Positions 20,333 through 28,382 of a DNA stretch of 64,000 nucleotides are shown in pieces. The translations under genes and the position numbers were made by a program. The stretch comes from DATFRY01 sp963764695 (GTDB lineage Bacteria > Myxococcota_A > Polyangia > Haliangiales > Haliangiaceae): contig CAVXTW010000002.1 of assembly GCA_963764695.1 (NCBI GenBank), positions 248,001 to 312,000 on the forward strand. The letters run 5' to 3'. The notes under the pieces were generated by a model that did no database searches, had not been told where the DNA came from, and worked only from the letters and a program-made list of their open reading frames with translations. Position 1 is the stretch's first letter; each line of letters begins with the position of its first letter.

Positions 20333-21567
20333 GAGACGAATCCTCTCGCCAGGCCTGGATGCGCCGCCAGAAGAGCTCGGTGAACATCTCCACCTCGTGG
20401 GCCGGGAACAGCGCGGCCACCTTCTTGCGCACCGCGTCCCGCGCCACGTCCGTGGCGAAGAACTCGTACGCCACCTCGTCGAGGTGGCCCAGGTGCCGGG
20501 CGCAGAACTCCTCGAAGCGCGCGGTGTCGAAGCGCTGCTCGGCGATGGCGCCGTACGCGCGCAGCCGCTCGCGGTACGGCATGTCCTTCTCCGCCGCGAT
20601 GGCGTAGAACGGCTCCCAGTCGAGGGTGCGGCGGAACGCCCGTCCGGTCACCGCGCAGAACACCGACCAGCGGATGTTCGCCTTCACCAGCCACGGGAAG
20701 TGGTAGTGCAAGCGACGTCACCTGCGAGTCAGGGCACGGGTTGGCGAAGTCGATCGGGTACCAGACGCCGTCCTTGTGCAGCGACTCGCACGAGTTGAAG
20801 TCCCAGCCGAAGAACGCGTTGATGGTCAGCGTGGTGTCGCGCAGGATCGACGCCTCGTCGTCGCTGACGAAGTCCTTGGCCATCGTGTAGCGGTCGTGCA
20901 GCGCGGCGCCCGGGTCGTACTTGACGATCTTGGTCTGCGGGCCGAGGCCGATGCAGCGCACGAAGCGGTCGAACGGGTAGACCGCCTCCTGCAGGTGCAT
21001 GACCAGCTTGCCGCTCTCGTCGTAGCGCTGGCCGAGCGCCTCCGGGTCGTCGATCTTGACGACGCCCTTCCAGCCGCCGCCGTCGTACGGCTTCATGAAC
21101 ATCGGGTAGCCCAGCCGCTTGCCGACGGCGCCGAGGTCGAACAGGCGCGCGTAGCTCTGCAGGGTCGGCTGCAGATCGGGCAGCGGCTCGTACGCCTTGG
21201 GCGGCAGCATCCACGTCTCCGGGATCGGCATGCCCAGGTGCATCATGGCGCAGTAGGTCGTGTGCTTCTCCATCGACTGCACCGACCACGGGTTGTTGAA
21301 GACGTAGAGGCCGTCCATCAGGATGGCCTTCTTGATCCACTCGCGGCTGGTGTGATACCAGTGGGTCAGCCGGTCGATGACCAGGTCGTAGCGGACGTCC
21401 TGGCGCAGGTCGAACGGCTCGATGGTCACGCGGTCGACCTCGATGCCCACCTGATCGCCCTGCCAGTCGATGACCAGATCGAGGCGCTTGATGAGCTCCT
21501 CGTAACAGATCGGCCAGCAGATGTCGGCGCCCAGCGACAGCCCGATCCTGCGGGTCACGTTGGCCAT
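20325..21567 (-). CDS. ATP-grasp ligase of the six-gene operon (one frameshift)
   Basis: Second ligase of the operon and of a different subfamily from the other three in this window. Starts MANVTRRIGLSLGADICWP, with ATP-binding GYPMFMKPYDGGGWKGV (about 170) and metal-binding end NSCESLHKDG...YPIDFANPCPD (about 270-285). A helical tail follows to the stop. The frame changes near 20711: DFANPCPDSQVTS is followed by HYHFPWLVKANI one frame over, and deleting one base (TCGCTTGC) joins them to a 413-aa protein. A strong GGAGG lies five bases before ATG 21567. It overlaps the downstream esterase by 8 bp. Substrate unknown. Confidence 0.8.
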
Positions 21568-21584
21568 GTTGACCTCCTTGATTC

Positions 21585-22731
21585 TTACTCGTATACCAGG
21601 AGCAACGGCCCGGGAAACAGCCACGAGAGGCCTTCGCGCAGGCGGTCGCGCCAGTTTTCCCAGTTGTGTCCGTCGCGCGCCTCGACGTACCGAACATCCA
21701 TCCCGGTAGCTTGCAGCATCGGGACCAGCGAGCGGTTCTCGTAGATGAGCGACTCGTACATCCCGCAGCTCACGAACACCCTTTCGGCGACGGGCGCCGG
21801 GCGGTTGCGGAACTGGTTGATGAACGCCACCACCGGGTCGAACAGCGGCCCTCTGTGGTTGCGGTCGCCGATGTCGGTGAAGGCGAACGAGCCGGACTGG
21901 AGCAAGAGGCGCCCGTAGAAGCCGGGCTTGCGCCAGGCGGTGGAGAAGGCGGCCACCGCGCCGAAGCTGGCTCCCATCAGGCAGCGGCCCTGCGGCCGGC
22001 TCTCCAGCGGAAGCGCCTTCTCGAGGTGCGGCACCAGCTCGTCGGTGAGATAGCGGGCGTGGCGCTCGTCGTTGGCGTACTCGACCAGCCGGTCCGACGA
22101 GCTGGTCAGGGCCACGATCAGGTTCGGAATCTCGAGTCGGTGAATGAGGTTGTCGAGGATGGTCTTGATGCCGGCGTAGCGCAGGTAGTCGTGGCCGTCG
22201 TGGACCACCAGGAGCGGGTAGCGCCGGGTGCGCCGAAATCTTGCCGGCAGGTACATGCCGACGCCGCGGCGGCCGAACGTCGGGCTGTCGACGAACAGCT
22301 CGTCGACAAGCCCGGGCCGCGCCTCCGGATCCGGCTGCGTCCACTCCGGCACCTGGTAGCCTGAGCCGTGGGCGACGGAGTTGGCGCCGTACGGGTCGCG
22401 CGCGCGGTTCGGGTTGAGCGGGTCCTCGATCCAGTGGCCGTTGCCGCCGCGGACGACCTCGAGCTTGTACTCGACCCGCGATCCGGCCGGCAGCTCGAGG
22501 GTGAGGAACCAGAGGTCCGTCCCCTCGATACGGCCCAGCTGCTGCGACGACGGCAGGCCGTACACCCAGTGCTTGAGGTGGATGGCCTCGGCCTCGGCGC
22601 GGTGGACGAAGGTGATCGGCTTCGCCCTCGACGATCGGGAACGTGTGGGCGGCCAGGAACGCGTCCACCGCCTCCGGTGTGCGCGGCCCGGCCTGGAACG
22701 CGTCGATGGCGCGCGGGGCCACCTCGCTCAC
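21585..22731 (-). CDS. Enterochelin-esterase-like hydrolase with N-terminal E-set domain (one frameshift)
   Basis: 381 aa after correction. Residues 1-130 form an immunoglobulin-like E-set/CBM48-type domain (TFPIVEGE, then TFVHRAEAEAIHLKHWV). The hydrolase domain has YPLLVVHDGHDYLRYAG, nucleophile elbow MGASFGA, and the C-terminal GHNWENWRDRL with the catalytic His. The frame changes near 22616; removing one base (GGGCGAAGCC) joins the two parts. It begins with a GTG that overlaps the upstream stop (GTGA). Esterases of this shape cleave esters of siderophores or peptide-like products; here the substrate is unknown. Followed 17 bp later by ATP-grasp. Confidence 0.8.
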
Positions 22732-23660
22732 CGCCGCGCCTCCTGCTCCACCATGCCGCCGGACGTGAGCCGCTGCAGCGACGACAGGCGGGTGAGGCGG
22801 CCGCCCTGATAGATGATCTCGGCGCCCTGGTCCATGGCAACGCTGACGGCCGGGGCGAAGCGCTGGGCCAGGCGCGAGACCCGCTCGCGGTCGTCGAGGC
22901 GCAGGCGCCGGCGCGGATCCGGCAGGACGACAAGGCCGGGCACCAGGCCGAAGCCGGCGTCGAGCACCTCGGAGATGCCCTGGCCGTGGGGCGGGTGGTC
23001 GTGAAACAGGACCACCTTCTCGGTCAGCACCATGGCGCCGGCCGACCAGGCCACGATCGGGCGCCGGCCGATCAGGTCGGTCAGGTCGAACAGGCGCAGG
23101 CGGTTGAGCAGCACCGCGACGTGTCCGCCGGCGATGACCACCGCCTGTGTGGAGCGGATGAGCGCGGCCAGCTCGCGGCGGTGACGGACCACCGCGTCGC
23201 GCTCGGTCGACTGGTGGCGGGCCTCGAACGCCTCGCGCACCGCGGCGCAGCGCTCCAGGTGGTCGTGGTCGAGCCGCCGGAGCGATGCCAGCGACACCTT
23301 GTGCTCGTCGGCCAGGAGCTCCGGATCGACCTGGCGCAGGGAGATGACGTGGGCGGCCTCGACGGTGCGCTCCAGCCGCACCCGGTAGAAGTCCTGCAGG
23401 AGGCGCAGGCGGGCCTGGCGCTCCTTGTAGGCCGCGGCCAGCTCGGTGTCCTTCGCGAACACGTCCTCCGAGCGCGCGTGCAGGGTCAGGTTGACCGCCG
23501 GCACGCCCAGCTCGGCGACCAGCGCCTGATCGTCGGTCTCGCGCTCCTGCCAGCCGGCGGTGATCAGCGCGACCTTGCCGGTGACGCGCAGCTCGGACAG
23601 GAGGCGGCCCGCGGTCGGCACCACGTGCTGCGGGCCGAGCAGGGCGACCGCCTTCATCAT
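22728..23660 (-). CDS. Peptidase family S51-like protein (cyanophycinase/peptidase E fold)
   Basis: 310 aa, cytoplasmic. The class I glutamine-amidotransferase-like fold uses a Ser nucleophile in this family. Evidence: VALITAGWQERETDD (first strand-loop), AVVIAGGHVAVLLNRL (GG-x-x-x-x-LL region), RPIVAWSAGAMVLTE with proposed nucleophile Ser 206, and LGLVPGLVVLPD-like C-terminal strands. Related enzymes are cyanophycinase and alpha-aspartyl dipeptidase, which release Asp-containing dipeptides. In an operon with three ligases this suggests trimming or turnover of a peptide-like product. The start is one of two adjacent ATGs, 32 bp after the upstream ATP-grasp stop. Confidence 0.78.
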   Translation of the reverse strand: MMKAVALLGPQHVVPTAGRLLSELRVTGKVALITAGWQERETDDQALVAELGVPAVNLTLHARSEDVFAKDTELAAAYKERQARLRLLQDFYRVRLERTVEAAHVISLRQVDPELLADEHKVSLASLRRLDHDHLERCAAVREAFEARHQSTERDAVVRHRRELAALIRSTQAVVIAGGHVAVLLNRLRLFDLTDLIGRRPIVAWSAGAMVLTEKVVLFHDHPPHGQGISEVLDAGFGLVPGLVVLPDPRRRLRLDDRERVSRLAQRFAPAVSVAMDQGAEIIYQGGRLTRLSSLQRLTSGGMVEQEARR

Positions 23661-23692
23661 CCGCAAGCCGACTCCGCGCCAGGACACCGGGG

Positions 23693-24919
23693 CTATCGGG
23701 CCCTCACCTTCACCGTCTGGCCGACGATGTCGAGCATGCGGCGCAGCTCGTCGTAGTTCTCGTGCTTCATGCGCAGCCAGGCGTTGGCCATGTAGCCGGC
23801 CTCGACCGGCTGGGTCGGCGTGCCCTCGTGCGGCAGGTGGGCGTCGATGATGTTGGGCCCGAATGCCTTGCCGATGGCGTCGGCCCCCTCGTACCCGGCG
23901 ATGTGGCCGTCGCGATCCGGGCGCAGCGCGATGATGCCGGCCGAGTAGCGACGGGAGGCGCTCTGCGCCGGGCGGCCGTAGGTGATGGCCATGGCCCACT
24001 CGCGGTACAGGTCCATGTCATTGCCGACGTTGTACAGGTCCCAGGCGCGCACGCCGGGCGGGCGGCACCCGATCTCGGAGAACTTGAGGCCGCGCGGACC
24101 GTAGAACCATTCCATATGCGTGGCCGAGGTCTCGATGCCGAGCAGGCTGACCACCTTGCGGCCCAGGATCTTGAGGTCCTGGTAGGCCGGCGCCTCGTCG
24201 ATGCGGTTTGTGGCCACGAACTGGGGCGAGATCCAGCGCTGGCGCATGGCCTCGAGCACGTTCGGGTAGTAGTGCGACACGAAGTCGTGCACGACGTTGC
24301 CGCCGATGGCCAGGGTGTCGTAGAAGCCCTCGTGCCCCTCGATGAACTCCTCGACCGCGATGCTCCAGCCGGGCTGGCCGGCGCCCAGCTCGCGCAGCGC
24401 CGGCTCCAGGTCGGCGACCGAATCGACCCGGGCGGCGCCGGACGCGCCGGCACCGGCGCGCGGCTTGAGGATGATCGGGAAGCCGACCTGCTCGACGAAC
24501 TCGCGCACCTCGGCGACGCTCGAGGCGCCGGTCGAGGCCGCGCACGGGATGCCGCCCTCGCGCAGGAGCTGCTTCATGGCCGGCTTGTCGCGGCACAGGA
24601 AGGCCGTCCGCACCGAGGTGCCGGGGATGCCGGCCGCCTCGCGCACCCGCGCCACCGGCATGATGTGCGCCTCGACCACGGCCTCCAGGCGATCCACCTG
24701 CTTGCGGCTCTGGATGAACCGCACCGCCCGCATGACCCCCTCCTCGTCCACCACCGAGCGGACCTCTTCGTAGTGGGTCAGCCAGCGCTTGAGCTCGTCA
24801 TCGAGCGAGTCCTTGGAGCCCTCGCCGATGGCGGTGATGGTGGCGCCGACCTCGGCCAGTGCCTTGACGAACAGTTTCTGGTTGGCAGGGAAGCGAGGCT
24901 CGACGAACACGACATGCAT
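23693..24919 (-). CDS. ATP-grasp ligase, first gene of the six-gene operon
   Basis: 408 aa. Same subfamily as the pair at 4409-6865. preATP-grasp domain MHVVFVEPRFPANQKLF (1-110), ATP loop FPIILKPRAGAGASGAA (about 160), EEFIEGHEGFYDT, and the metal-site block THMEWFYGPRGLKFSEIGCRPPGVR (about 265-290). Probably joins an amino acid or peptide to an amine. It heads the operon; 185 bp separate its start from the divergent arginase gene, so the operon promoter lies there. The two other paralogues lie about 18 kb away on the same replicon. Substrate unknown. Confidence 0.86.
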   Translation of the reverse strand: MHVVFVEPRFPANQKLFVKALAEVGATITAIGEGSKDSLDDELKRWLTHYEEVRSVVDEEGVMRAVRFIQSRKQVDRLEAVVEAHIMPVARVREAAGIPGTSVRTAFLCRDKPAMKQLLREGGIPCAASTGASSVAEVREFVEQVGFPIILKPRAGAGASGAARVDSVADLEPALRELGAGQPGWSIAVEEFIEGHEGFYDTLAIGGNVVHDFVSHYYPNVLEAMRQRWISPQFVATNRIDEAPAYQDLKILGRKVVSLLGIETSATHMEWFYGPRGLKFSEIGCRPPGVRAWDLYNVGNDMDLYREWAMAITYGRPAQSASRRYSAGIIALRPDRDGHIAGYEGADAIGKAFGPNIIDAHLPHEGTPTQPVEAGYMANAWLRMKHENYDELRRMLDIVGQTVKVRAR

Positions 24920-25104
24920 GGGTCACCAGGGGGGAAACGGGCGCGGGCGAGTCGGCCGCCGGCGGGTCGTTTGAGGTCGCATCATGCCACACCACGCCGC
25001 CTCCGCGCGCTTGCCACCGCCCGGCCGCGACTGCATAGAAGTGGCAGGAGCGGCGAATGCCGCCCGCGACGCGGGCCGGCCGGCGCGCGTTCCGGGAGCC
25101 AGGC

Positions 25105-26065
25105 ATGACCCGCAAACTCGCAGTCCTCGACGCGCCCCGTCACCTCGGCAAGAGACCGAAGCCGGGCGGCCCAGTCGACGCGCACTGGCTGACGTACGAT
25201 CAGCGCCAGCGCGACCTGGTGGCCAGGCTTCACGCGCGCGACGCCGGGCTGGTCCAGGCGCCGGGCTGTCGCTGCGGCGAGGAACCGGTCGCAAAGCACG
25301 CCGGCGGCGGGGCGCATGGCCGGGGCGATACGCGGGTCGGGTTTCAGTCGTTCACCGAGGCGCTGGCCAAGCGGACCCGGGAGATCGTGGGCGGCCGCGA
25401 GTTCCCGGTCGTGCTCGGCGGCGACTGCAGCATCCTTCTTGGCAACATGCTCGCGCTGCGCGGGCTCGGCCGCTACGGGCTGGTGTTCGTCGACGGGCGC
25501 GACGAGTTCTCCTACGCGCCGGGGCAGCAGCGCCACTGCGGCTATTTCGCCGCGGCCGGTCTCGACCTGGCCCTCGCCACCGGAAACGGGCCGGACTCGC
25601 TCAGCAACCTCAACGGGCTGCGGCCCTACGTTGACGAGCGCAACGTGGTCCTGTTCGGCATGGTGCGCGAGCCCGGCGAGGCCATGCTGGGCTCTGAAGC
25701 GCCCGACCCTGCAACGATCCAGCAGTTCCACATCGAGCGCATCCGCGAGGTCGGGGCCCGCACGGCGGCCAGCGAGGCGCTGCGCTACCTCGAGGCGCAG
25801 AAGCTCGACGGCTTCTGGATCCACGTCGACGGCGACGTGCTCGACCGGGCGGCCGACCCGGACGAGGAAGAGGACGAGGAAGACACCGAGCCGGGCGGCC
25901 TCGAGTTCGACGAGCTGAGTGATGCGCTGGGCGTGTTCCTGTCCAGCGAGCGCGCGGCCGGCCTGGAGATGACGATCTGACGATCCGGAGCTGGATCCGG
26001 AAGGCGTGTACGGCGAGCAGCTCGTCAACTCGGTCGTCCGCGCGTTCGACGCCGCCACCATGTGA
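25105..26065 (+). CDS. Arginase/agmatinase-family protein (one frameshift near C-terminus)
   Basis: Ureohydrolase fold, about 319 aa after correction. Family motifs are altered: GGDCSILLGN (usual GGDHS), VDGRDEF (usual DAHxDF, so its His is Arg) and HVDGDVLD (Asp-x-Asp pair kept). The loss of metal-site His makes hydrolysis of a guanidino compound uncertain. The frame stops at 25980. One extra base (ATCTGAC at 25975-25981) explains this, because the next frame reads YDPELDPEGVYGEQLVNSVV, the usual arginase C-terminus, to TGA 26065. ATG 25105 has GGGAG eight bases upstream. It is divergent from the ligase operon and runs into the nitrile hydratase genes. Confidence 0.8.
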
Positions 26066-26086
26066 GCGGCGTCGTTGCCGAGCTTG

Positions 26087-26464
26087 TCAGTCGCCGTGCT
26101 CGCGTCCGCGCTCTCGCCCGAGCTCGATCGGCTGACCGTGCGGGGTGGCGCGGGCGGCCCGGTCCCAGGCTTCCTTGCGCGCGGCCAGCTCGTCGCGGCC
26201 GACAAGCTGCTTGTCGCTGACCAGTCCCTCGAGGGCGGCCAGCCAGTGGAGGTAGTAGCCGGTGCCGTCGTCCGGCTCGCCTCGCGCGGCCGCGCCGGCG
26301 ATCTCGGTGGCCAGGCGCTCGGCGAACTCCTTCCACGCGAACAGGCCGCGCTCGTGCAGCGCCACCGCCATGCCGAAGGCGTGCGCCTCCCACGGCTCGC
26401 GAAAGACCGGGCCGCCGTCGTCGCGCGGGATGCGCGGAAGCTGATCGAGGTCGGGGCGGCTCAT
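26087..26464 (-). CDS. Nitrile hydratase accessory protein (activator, P14K-like)
   Basis: 125 aa, homologous to the N-terminal part of the nitrile hydratase beta subunit (FREPWEAHAFGMAVALHERGLFAWKEFAERLA, then GTGYYLHWLAALEGL). Such proteins deliver cobalt and drive assembly and Cys oxidation of the alpha subunit. No enzyme activity of its own is expected. It is the third gene of the alpha-beta-activator operon; its ATG overlaps the beta stop (ATGA). It ends 22 bp from the arginase stop. Confidence 0.85.
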   Translation of the reverse strand: MSRPDLDQLPRIPRDDGGPVFREPWEAHAFGMAVALHERGLFAWKEFAERLATEIAGAAARGEPDDGTGYYLHWLAALEGLVSDKQLVGRDELAARKEAWDRAARATPHGQPIELGRERGREHGD

Positions 26465-27141
26465 GCCGGCTCCAGATAATCGTCGAACAGATCGAGGTAG
26501 ACCGAATCGCGCGCCGGGGCCTCGTCGCCCCACAGCTCGCGCGCGGCGAAGCGCACGGTGTAGAGGTGCTGCGGCGAGGTGCCCTGTCCCGCGGCGTGGG
26601 TATCGGGAAAGACCCACACGCCGTGATCGCGGTCGATCACGCCGGCGCGGCCGCGCGCGTAGCGGGGCAGCCGGGTGTGGCCGAGCGGGTTGATGTTGCG
26701 CGCGCGCACCCGATCGCCGGGCGAGAAGCGAGGCGCGATCTGGTCGTCGAGGCGGGCGCCGCGTCCCGCGCGCAGCCGGGCCGGCACGTCGGCCGCGAGC
26801 AGCGGCGAGATGCCCTCGGGCGGCGACGCGGGAGGCTGGCCCGGGTGCGGCGCGCGCATGCGGCGCTCGATCTCCTCGGGCCGGACCAGGCGATTCATGT
26901 GGAGCAGGACCTCCAGCGCCCACAGCCAGTGCTCGTAGTAGCTGGTGGCCAGGTACTCGGCGGCCGGCATCTGCTCGCGCGTGTGCCGCGACATGTCGAT
27001 GTTCCAGCGGCCGAGAAATCCGGTGGCGAGGGTCAAGGCAAGCACGCGGCGCTCCCAGTCGGCGTGGAAGACGGGCTCGCCCGGCTCGCGCTCGACGGGC
27101 CCCAGGCCGTGCATCCCGCCCATGTCGTGCACGCCGTTCAC
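26461..27141 (-). CDS. nthB: Nitrile hydratase subunit beta
   Basis: 226 aa, a normal length. N-terminal MNGVHDMGGMHGLGPV, ATGFLGRWNIDMSRHTREQMP, YYEHWLWALE, then the C-terminal SH3-like barrel FSPGDRVRARNINPLGHTRLPRYARGRAG, YTVRFAARELWGD. With alpha it forms the metal-centred active site that hydrates nitriles to amides. The GTG start at 27141 overlaps the alpha stop (GTGA), and its own stop overlaps the activator start. Confidence 0.93.
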   Translation of the reverse strand: MNGVHDMGGMHGLGPVEREPGEPVFHADWERRVLALTLATGFLGRWNIDMSRHTREQMPAAEYLATSYYEHWLWALEVLLHMNRLVRPEEIERRMRAPHPGQPPASPPEGISPLLAADVPARLRAGRGARLDDQIAPRFSPGDRVRARNINPLGHTRLPRYARGRAGVIDRDHGVWVFPDTHAAGQGTSPQHLYTVRFAARELWGDEAPARDSVYLDLFDDYLEPA

Positions 27142-27785
27142 GGGGCCGACTCCGCGGGCGTGACGATCTTCTCGACGCCGATCATGCTGTCGCGGGTGAC
27201 CAGGTCGGCCAGCTGTTCCTCGCTCCAGCGCTCGGTGCCGGGCGGCCGCTCGGGCAGCACCAGGTAGCGGATCTCCGCGGTCGAGTCCCACACGCGGACC
27301 TCGACCGCGTCGGGCAGGTCGGTGCCCAGCTCGCGCAGCACGCCGCGCGGATCGATCACGGCGCGCGAGCGATAGGGCGCGGACTTGTACCAGACCGGCG
27401 GCAGGCCGAGGATCGCCCACGGATAGCAGGAGCAGAGCGTGCACACGACCAGGTTGTGCACGTCCGGCGTGTTCTCGACCACGATCAGGCTGTCGGTCTG
27501 TCGGCCGAGAAAGCCCATCTCGGCCGACGCGGCCGAGCCGTTGTCGAGCAGCCGTCGCCTGAAGTCGGCATCGACCCAGGCCCGGGCCACCAGGCGGGCG
27601 CCGTTGCGCGGACCGATCTTGTTCTCGTAGGTGTCGATGAGGACATCGAGCGCGGCCGGGTCGACGAGCCCCTTGTTGACGAGCAGCGACTCCAGCGCCT
27701 GCACGCGCAGCTGCACCTCGCCCAGCGGCGAGCCTTCCTCGCCCTCATGGTCGTGATCATGATCATGGTCGTGATCGTCGCTCAT
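27138..27785 (-). CDS. nthA: Nitrile hydratase subunit alpha, cobalt type
   Basis: 215 aa. Catalytic subunit. The metal claw is C115-T-L-C118-S-C120 followed by Y-P-W; Thr at position two of the motif is the cobalt-type signature (iron types have Ser). The N-terminus is a His/Asp run (DDHDHDHDHDH) that could hold metal. The rest is typical: ENKIGPRNGARLVARAWVDADFRRRLL and SRAVIDPRGVLRELG. Strong GGAGG precedes the ATG at 27785. It is first in the operon and divergent from the NTF2-like gene. Confidence 0.94.
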   Translation of the reverse strand: MSDDHDHDHDHDHEGEEGSPLGEVQLRVQALESLLVNKGLVDPAALDVLIDTYENKIGPRNGARLVARAWVDADFRRRLLDNGSAASAEMGFLGRQTDSLIVVENTPDVHNLVVCTLCSCYPWAILGLPPVWYKSAPYRSRAVIDPRGVLRELGTDLPDAVEVRVWDSTAEIRYLVLPERPPGTERWSEEQLADLVTRDSMIGVEKIVTPAESAP

Positions 27786-27899
27786 GCCTGACCTCCTGAT
27801 CGTCAACGCGAGCGTACGAACACGGGAGCGGGAAGTCGACCGAACCTCGGTTCGTGCCCGGAAATGAGCATGCTATCGTGCGCGCGAAAGGAGCCAAGA

Positions 27900-28376
27900 A
27901 TGAAGCCGTTCCGAGCTGGTCTGTTCGCACTCGTCGTCGTGGCCGCCGTCCTCGCCGGGGACGCGGCGTCGCTCGCATCGCCGGCGGAGGACGCAAAGGC
28001 CGTGGCCGACCTGGACACGCAGTATCAGGCGGCGGTCAAGCGGAACGACCCCGCCGCCATGGAGCGCATCCTTCACGACGACTTCGTGCTGGTGCTGGGC
28101 GACGGCAAGACCGCCGACAAGGCCCGACTCCTCAAGCTGGCCCGCACCAAGGCCATCATCTATGACAAGCAGGATGAGGAGCCCGGTACCCAGAAGGTGC
28201 GCGTCTGGGGCGACACCGCCGTCGTCACGGCCCTGCTCTGGGCCAAGGGAAAGCAGGGCGCCGAGACGTTCGACATGAAGCTCTGGTTCAGCGACACCTA
28301 CGTGCGGACCAAGACAGGCTGGCGCTACGTCTTCGGGCAGGCCTCGCTGCCCCTGCCCGCCGAAAAGAAGAAGTAG
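27900..28376 (+). CDS. Exported NTF2-like (SnoaL/DUF4440) protein
   Basis: 158 aa. Signal peptide (residues 1-27), then a cone-shaped NTF2-like fold: DLDTQYQAAVKRNDPAAMERILHDDFVLVLGDG, VRVWGDTAVVTALLWAKGK and WFSDTYVRTKTGWRYVFGQAS. Members bind small hydrophobic ligands or act as minor hydrolases or isomerases; function cannot be assigned. AAAGGAG precedes ATG 27900. It is divergent from the nitrile hydratase operon and convergent with the three-domain regulator (6 bp apart). Confidence 0.82.
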   Translation: MKPFRAGLFALVVVAAVLAGDAASLASPAEDAKAVADLDTQYQAAVKRNDPAAMERILHDDFVLVLGDGKTADKARLLKLARTKAIIYDKQDEEPGTQKVRVWGDTAVVTALLWAKGKQGAETFDMKLWFSDTYVRTKTGWRYVFGQASLPLPAEKKK

Positions 28377-28382
28377 ACCCGG

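Noticed and set aside
20700..20720. Programmed frameshift in the operon ATP-grasp gene
   Set aside because: No slippery sequence or pseudoknot, and the same +1 defect is spread over nine unrelated genes.
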